Origin: DASWRT01 sp036403035 | Lineage (GTDB): Bacteria > Pseudomonadota > Alphaproteobacteria > ATCC43930 > CGMCC-115725 | DNA length: 8,867 nucleotides | Assembly (NCBI GenBank): GCA_036403035.1 | Contig: DASWRT010000229.1 | Span: 1 to 8,867 of the forward strand | Reading direction: 5' to 3' | Position numbers and translations under genes: made by a program | Notes under the pieces: generated by a model | Databases searched by the model: none | The model's input: only the letters and a program-made list of their open reading frames with translations | Told to the model about the DNA's origin: nothing | Shown: positions 5,715-8,867 of the stretch, piece by piece | Layout: each line of letters opens with the position of its first letter | Numbering within the stretch: position 1 is the stretch's first letter

Positions 5715-5742
5715 AGCTTAGGCGACGCTCGCCCGATGTCAA
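5715..5742 (-). promoter_or_regulatory. Candidate sigma-70 promoter for the ABC operon
   Basis: The minus strand has a perfect TTGACA (5742-5737), a 16-base spacer and TAAGCT (5720-5715), a weak -10 match (3 of 6). Transcription from here would give a leader of about 145 bases that includes both hairpins. The -35 box is convincing; the -10 box is not, so this is tentative. Confidence 0.4.
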
Positions 5743-5802
5743 TGCGATGGGCGAACGCCGCGCCGGTGCTGCAATCGAAGATGTGTATCGCGACGGGCGC
5801 GG

Positions 5803-6948
5803 TCAGTCGGCCGCCTGCTTGCCTTCCGTGTCGTCCAGGAACGGATAGTCCGTGTAGCCGTGCTCGTCGCCGCCGTAGAACGTCGCCCGGTCCGGCGTGT
5901 TGAGCGGCGCGCCGTGGCGCAGCCGCTCGACGAGGTCGGGGTTCGCAATGAAGGGACGGCCGAAGGCGATAAGGTCGGCCAGGTTCTTGCGCCGCGCCTC
6001 GATCGCCATCTCCAGGTCGTAGCCGTTATTGGCGATGTAGAGGCCATTGAACAGCCGCCGCAGCTTGTGCAGGTCGAACGCGCCCGGCACGTCCCGCGGA
6101 CCCTGGGTCGCGCCTTCGACGAGGTGGAGATAGACGAGGCCGAGCCGGCTGAGCTGCTCGATGACGTAGGAGAAGGTCCGTTCCGGGTCGCTGTCCGCGA
6201 TGTCGTTCGCCGGGCTCACGGGGGAGAGCCGGATGCCGACCCGATCGGCGCCCCAGACGCCGACCACGGCCTGCGCCACCTCCAGCATCAGGCGGGCGCG
6301 GTTCTCGACCGGGCCGCCATAGGCGTCGGTGCGCTTGTTGGTGCCGTCGCGCAGGAATTGGTCGAGCAGGTAGCCGTTCGCGCCGTGGATCTCGACGCCG
6401 TCGAACCCGGCGCGCCTCGCGTTTTCCGCGGCGTGCCGGTACTGCTCGATGATGCCGGGGATCTCGTCCGTCCGCAGCGCCCGCGGCGTCGGGTGCGGCT
6501 CGAACCCGTGCTCGGTGAAGGCTTGCCCCTTCGGCTGGATCGCCGAGGGCGCGACCGGCAAGCCGCCGTCCGGCTGCAACGACGGATGCGAGATGCGGCC
6601 GACGTGCCAAAGCTGGAGGAAGATCCGGCCGCCCTTCGCGTGGACGGCGTCGGTGACGCGCTTCCAGCCGACGACCTGCTCGTCGCTGTGGATGCCGGGC
6701 GTCCAGGCATAGCCCTTGCCCTGCGGCGAGATCTGCGTCGCCTCGCTGATGATGAGGCCGGCCGAGGCGCGCTGTGCGTAGTACTCGGCGTGCACCGGGC
6801 CGGGCGCGTCGTTCACCTTCGCTCGGCTCCGCGTCAGCGGCGCCATCACGAGCCGGTTGGCGAGCGTGTAGGGGCCGAGCCTCACGGGGGCGAAGAGATC
6901 GGTGTCGGTGCGGGTATCCTTATCCGCGGGCATGTGCGTATCGGGCAT
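5803..6948 (-). CDS. Old Yellow Enzyme-family ene-reductase (NemA-like)
   Basis: A 381-residue FMN-dependent NAD(P)H oxidoreductase expected to reduce activated C=C bonds such as enones and N-ethylmaleimide, and possibly nitro compounds. Evidence: LANRLVMAPLTRSRA (29-43) with the FMN-contacting Thr39, AEYYAQRASAGLIISEATQI, FLQLWHVGRISH, and the active-site motif VEIHGANGYLLDQFLRDGTN (185-204) with H188, N191 and Y193 equivalent to OYE His191/Asn194/Tyr196. KRTDAYGGPVENRARL and LIAFGRPFIANPDLVERL near the end are standard. The length fits the bacterial class. The first 17 residues (MPDTHMPADKDTRTDTD) are an extra polar leader; a second ATG at codon 6 is possible, but neither start has a strong Shine-Dalgarno. 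It lies 90 bp after the aldo/keto reductase gene on the same strand, probably in one transcript. Cytoplasmic. Confidence 0.93.
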   Translation of the reverse strand: MPDTHMPADKDTRTDTDLFAPVRLGPYTLANRLVMAPLTRSRAKVNDAPGPVHAEYYAQRASAGLIISEATQISPQGKGYAWTPGIHSDEQVVGWKRVTDAVHAKGGRIFLQLWHVGRISHPSLQPDGGLPVAPSAIQPKGQAFTEHGFEPHPTPRALRTDEIPGIIEQYRHAAENARRAGFDGVEIHGANGYLLDQFLRDGTNKRTDAYGGPVENRARLMLEVAQAVVGVWGADRVGIRLSPVSPANDIADSDPERTFSYVIEQLSRLGLVYLHLVEGATQGPRDVPGAFDLHKLRRLFNGLYIANNGYDLEMAIEARRKNLADLIAFGRPFIANPDLVERLRHGAPLNTPDRATFYGGDEHGYTDYPFLDDTEGKQAAD

Positions 6949-6994
6949 AGGTTCTCGCTTTCGATACTGTCGATGGAGTTCGGGGGAGGGGGAT

Positions 6995-7009
6995 TTCCGG
7001 AAACCGGAA
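6995..7009. other. Small perfect hairpin between the two reductase genes
   Basis: TTCCGG, AAA, CCGGAA forms a 6-bp stem with a 3-base loop in the 90-bp gap between the aldo/keto reductase and the ene-reductase. No T-run follows on either strand, so it is not a convincing Rho-independent terminator. It may affect mRNA stability or be chance. Confidence 0.3.
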
Positions 7010-7038
7010 GGATGCCGGACCGTCGCGGTTCCTCGCCG

Positions 7039-8022
7039 CTATCGGCCGACCGTCGCCATCCCGGCTTCGGGGTATCGCGTGCCGGCTGCCGAGTCTGGCG
7101 GAAAAGCTGCGTCGATCGCCTTGAGATCGTCGGCGGTCAGCCGCACGTCGAGCGCGCCGACATTCTGTTCCAGATACTTCCGGCGCTTCGTTCCGGGGAT
7201 CGGCACGATGTCGCCGCCCTGCGCCAGCACCCAGGCGAGCGCGAGCTGCGCCGGGGTACAGCCCTTGGCCCGCGCCATCTCCTCGATCCGGCTCACGAGG
7301 TCGAGGTTGCGCTGGAAATTGCCGCCCTGGAAGCGCGGCGCGCCGCGGCGGAAATCGTCCGGCGCCAGATCCTCGACGCGCTTGAACTGGCCGGTCAGGA
7401 AGCCGCGGCCGAGCGGGCTGTAGGCGACGAAGCCGATCCCGAGTTCGCGCACCGCCGGCAGGATCTCGCCCTCCGGGTCACGGCTCCACAGCGAGTACTC
7501 GGTCTGGAGCGCGGCGATCGGGTGCACGGCGTGGGCCCGCCGGATCGTCTGCGGCCCGGCCTCGGAGAGGCCGAGGAACCGCACCTTGCCTTCGCGGACA
7601 AGCTCGGCCATCGCGCCGACCGTCTCCTCGATCGGCGTGTTCGGGTCGACGCGGTGCTGGTAGTAGAGGTCGATCGTGTCGACGCCGAGCCGCTTGAGGC
7701 TCGCCTCGCAGGCCGAGCGGACATAGTCGGGCCGGCCGCTGATGCCCTGGAAGCTGCCGTCGCTGCCGCGCACATTGCCGAACTTCGTCGCGAGGATCAC
7801 GCCGTCGCGGCGGTCGCGGATCGCGCGCCCGACCAGTTCCTCGTTGCGTCCGACGCCGTACATGTCGGCGGTGTCGAGCAGCGTGACGCCGAGCTCCAGC
7901 GCCCGGTGGATGGTCGCGATCGACTCCGCGTCGTCGCGCCCGGCATAGAACTCGGACATCCCCATGCAGCCGAGTCCGATCGCCGAAATCTGCAACCCCT
8001 GTCCGAGCCGTCGTGTCTGCAT
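7039..8022 (-). CDS. Aldo/keto reductase
   Basis: A 327-residue NADPH-dependent carbonyl reductase of the AKR superfamily, of the soluble bacterial type often annotated as a general stress-like or YakC/Tas-like reductase. All four catalytic residues are visible: D50 in LLDTADMYG, Y55 in the same motif, K80 in LATKFGN, and H123 in LYYQHRVD. The cofactor region appears in FVAYSPLGRGFLTGQFK and the C-terminal VPIPGTKRRKYLEQN. The N-terminus MQTRRLGQGLQISAIGLGCM is the usual family start. The frame remains open up to 8109, but ATG at 8022 has AGGA about nine bases upstream and begins exactly where the family does, so I use it. It is the first gene of a probable two-gene unit with the ene-reductase; together they suggest removal of reactive carbonyls and enones. 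Confidence 0.93.
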   Translation of the reverse strand: MQTRRLGQGLQISAIGLGCMGMSEFYAGRDDAESIATIHRALELGVTLLDTADMYGVGRNEELVGRAIRDRRDGVILATKFGNVRGSDGSFQGISGRPDYVRSACEASLKRLGVDTIDLYYQHRVDPNTPIEETVGAMAELVREGKVRFLGLSEAGPQTIRRAHAVHPIAALQTEYSLWSRDPEGEILPAVRELGIGFVAYSPLGRGFLTGQFKRVEDLAPDDFRRGAPRFQGGNFQRNLDLVSRIEEMARAKGCTPAQLALAWVLAQGGDIVPIPGTKRRKYLEQNVGALDVRLTADDLKAIDAAFPPDSAAGTRYPEAGMATVGR

Positions 8023-8301
8023 CGGATGGTCCTGATTCGCCAGAAGGGAGGGAAGGGTGGCCGGACGATCGATCCGGTCCGCGCGGCGCATGAGTTGAAC
8101 CGTCGGCAAGAGGTGGTGGCGCGGCCCCTCTCCCGAAAACCCGATCGGCGCCTCGGAGTTCCTCGTTCCGCGAATGACGGCTCTGCAATCCAGGCAGGCG
8201 AGCGGGACGCCCGAATCGTGTCCTGCTCGCCGTTGGGCACCGTCAACTTGATGGTCGCGGACGAGAGGAGAGCCGGGAGGAGCGCGTGATCGGAACGGCC
8301 C
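8023..8301. other. Intergenic region between aldo/keto reductase and IS remnants
   Basis: About 280 bases with no gene I can support. Open frames cross it on both strands, but their translations look like GC-driven shadows extending from neighbouring genes. It should contain the promoter of the aldo/keto reductase; a TTGACG is visible on the minus strand near 8240 but no clear -10. No IS6-type terminal inverted repeat is recognisable next to the transposase remnant. Confidence 0.5.
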
Positions 8302-8616
8302 TCACGCGGCGGCCGCGCTGACGCCGGTGACGTCGGCCCAGACCGCGAAGGCTCTGGCGCGGTTGGTTCGGTACTGATCGGCGGTGACGTGATCGCGGCG
8401 GCGATGAAAGAGATTGTTGATCGGGTCATGTGCGGACAGGAACCGTTGCGCCTGTCCCGGTGATTTGAACCGCTTTATCTGCCGCTCGCGTCGTCGTGTC
8501 GGCTGATGCGAGTTCTCCGCCCGATTATTCAAGCCCTCGTGCCGGCGGTGCTCGACATCGGGCATGAGCTCCTTCTTCGCGGCGGGATAGCTGGCGAGCT
8601 TATCGGTGATCATCAC
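8302..8616 (-). pseudogene. IS6-family transposase, C-terminal fragment (copy A)
   Basis: About 104 residues matching the C-terminal third of an IS6-family (IS26-like) DDE transposase, which normally has about 235 residues. ITDKLASYPAAKKELMPDVE (3-22) precedes the hallmark GLNNRAENSHQPTRRRERQ (29-47), whose Glu lies where the third acidic catalytic residue is expected. RFKSPGQAQRFLSAHDPINN and a complete-looking end ARAFAVWADVTGVSAAAA follow. The N-terminal helix-turn-helix and the first two catalytic Asp are missing. Family similarity extends slightly upstream of the ATG as PRVM (to about 8622), so the break lies near 8617-8622, where it meets copy B. Not functional. Confidence 0.88.
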
Positions 8617-8866
8617 CCGCGGTGCTCGGTGGCGGAGCGATGACCACGGCGGAGATGAAAGAGATTGTTGATTTGGTCATGAGCGGAAAGGAAGCGCTGG
8701 GCCTCTCCAGGAGATTTGAACCGCTTCCTTTGTCGCTCTCGTCGTCGTGTCGGCTGATGCGAGTTCTCCGCCCGATTGTTCAGTCCCTTGTGCCGTCGGT
8801 GTTCGACCCCAGGCATGATCTCCCGCTTCGCCGCGCCATAACTGGCGAGCTTGTCGGTGACCATGA
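8403..8866. repeat. Tandem direct repeat of transposase segment, period 251 bp
   Basis: Positions 8403-8615 align without gaps to 8654-8866 at a constant offset of 251. By hand count there are about 34 mismatches in 213 positions (about 84% identity). The longest conserved block (about 8491-8526 and its partner) encodes the NRAENSHQPTRRR region. The divergence is too great for a recent duplication; two related IS6 elements brought together by deletion fit better. Confidence 0.85.
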
Positions 8867-8867
8867 C
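8613..8867 (-). pseudogene. IS6-family transposase fragment (copy B), cut by window edge
   Basis: A second, diverged copy of the same C-terminal region: VTDKLASYGAAKREIMPGVE, GLNNRAENSHQPTRRRERQR, RFKSPGEAQRFLSAHDQINN, then LRRGHRSATEHRG and a premature stop. About 17-20 residues of the normal C-terminus (the ARAF.VW..VTG part present in copy A) are missing. It continues to the right of the window, so its N-terminal part may exist there. The upstream codons at the edge (VMVTDK) match the PRVMITDK of copy A, showing that both copies share the same register. Confidence 0.85.

Noticed and set aside
5563..5742. N-terminal extension of the binding protein to 5742
   Set aside because: It would place about 60 residues before the Tat signal, and it spans the terminator-like hairpin. 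GTG at 5562 has a strong GGGAGG site.
8023..8109. N-terminal extension of the aldo/keto reductase to 8109
   Set aside because: The extra 29 residues are not family-like. The family start coincides with ATG 8022, which has its own AGGA.
5860..8289. An 809-codon open frame on the plus strand
   Set aside because: It lies antisense to two genes with complete catalytic motifs (ene-reductase and aldo/keto reductase). Its translation is Arg/Val/Asp/Ala-rich with no domain, as expected from GC-rich codon bias on the opposite strand.
8280..8301. Terminal inverted repeat of the IS6 element after copy A
   Set aside because: No sequence resembling IS6-family ends (GGCACTGTTGCAAA-like) was seen next to the transposase stop.

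Overview
The window looks like chromosomal DNA from a high-GC proteobacterium, most likely an alphaproteobacterium. The grounds are strong GC bias at third codon positions, GTG and TTG starts, 4-bp gene overlaps, small Tyr/Pro-rich secreted proteins of a kind common in Hyphomicrobiales and relatives, and IS6-family transposase remnants. No rRNA, tRNA or CRISPR array is visible, and the genus cannot be fixed from the sequence.

Left part (1-2123). A TetR/AefR-like regulator runs off the left edge on the minus strand. It follows a 52-residue lipoprotein gene, and the two look like one short transcript. A GGTACC-centred palindrome lies in the divergent intergenic space. Opposite them, a plus-strand operon encodes three small exported proteins: a Pro-rich protein with a C-terminal domain like that of 17-kDa-antigen-type surface proteins, a 70-residue lipoprotein, and a charged/aromatic 149-residue protein. 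All four small proteins are envelope-directed and share Tyr/Pro/His/Trp-rich composition.

Centre (2158-5562, minus strand). This is the most interesting part: five tightly packed genes. In transcription order they encode a Tat-exported NMT1/SsuA-like substrate-binding protein, an ABC ATPase, an ABC permease, an IscU/NifU-like protein that has lost two of the three scaffold cysteines but carries a new Cys-rich N-terminus, and a DsrE-like protein with a GCDQCC motif. Most junctions are 4-bp overlaps. The gene set suggests import of a thiol-, selenium- or metal-reactive substrate handed to cytoplasmic Cys proteins. It resembles, from memory, the ABC-transporter-plus-DsrE core of the proposed 'Sao' system, with Cys only. 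The 5' leader contains a strong terminator-like hairpin between a candidate promoter and the first start codon, which suggests attenuation.

Right part (5803-8022, minus strand). An Old Yellow Enzyme-family ene-reductase lies directly downstream of an aldo/keto reductase. Both are NAD(P)H-linked enzymes acting on reactive carbonyls or electrophiles, and they are probably co-transcribed.

Right edge (8302-8867). Two diverged copies of the C-terminal part of an IS6-family transposase lie in direct tandem with a period of 251 bp, joined at a short CCGCGG stretch. They are remnants of insertion sequences, and the second copy is cut by the window edge.
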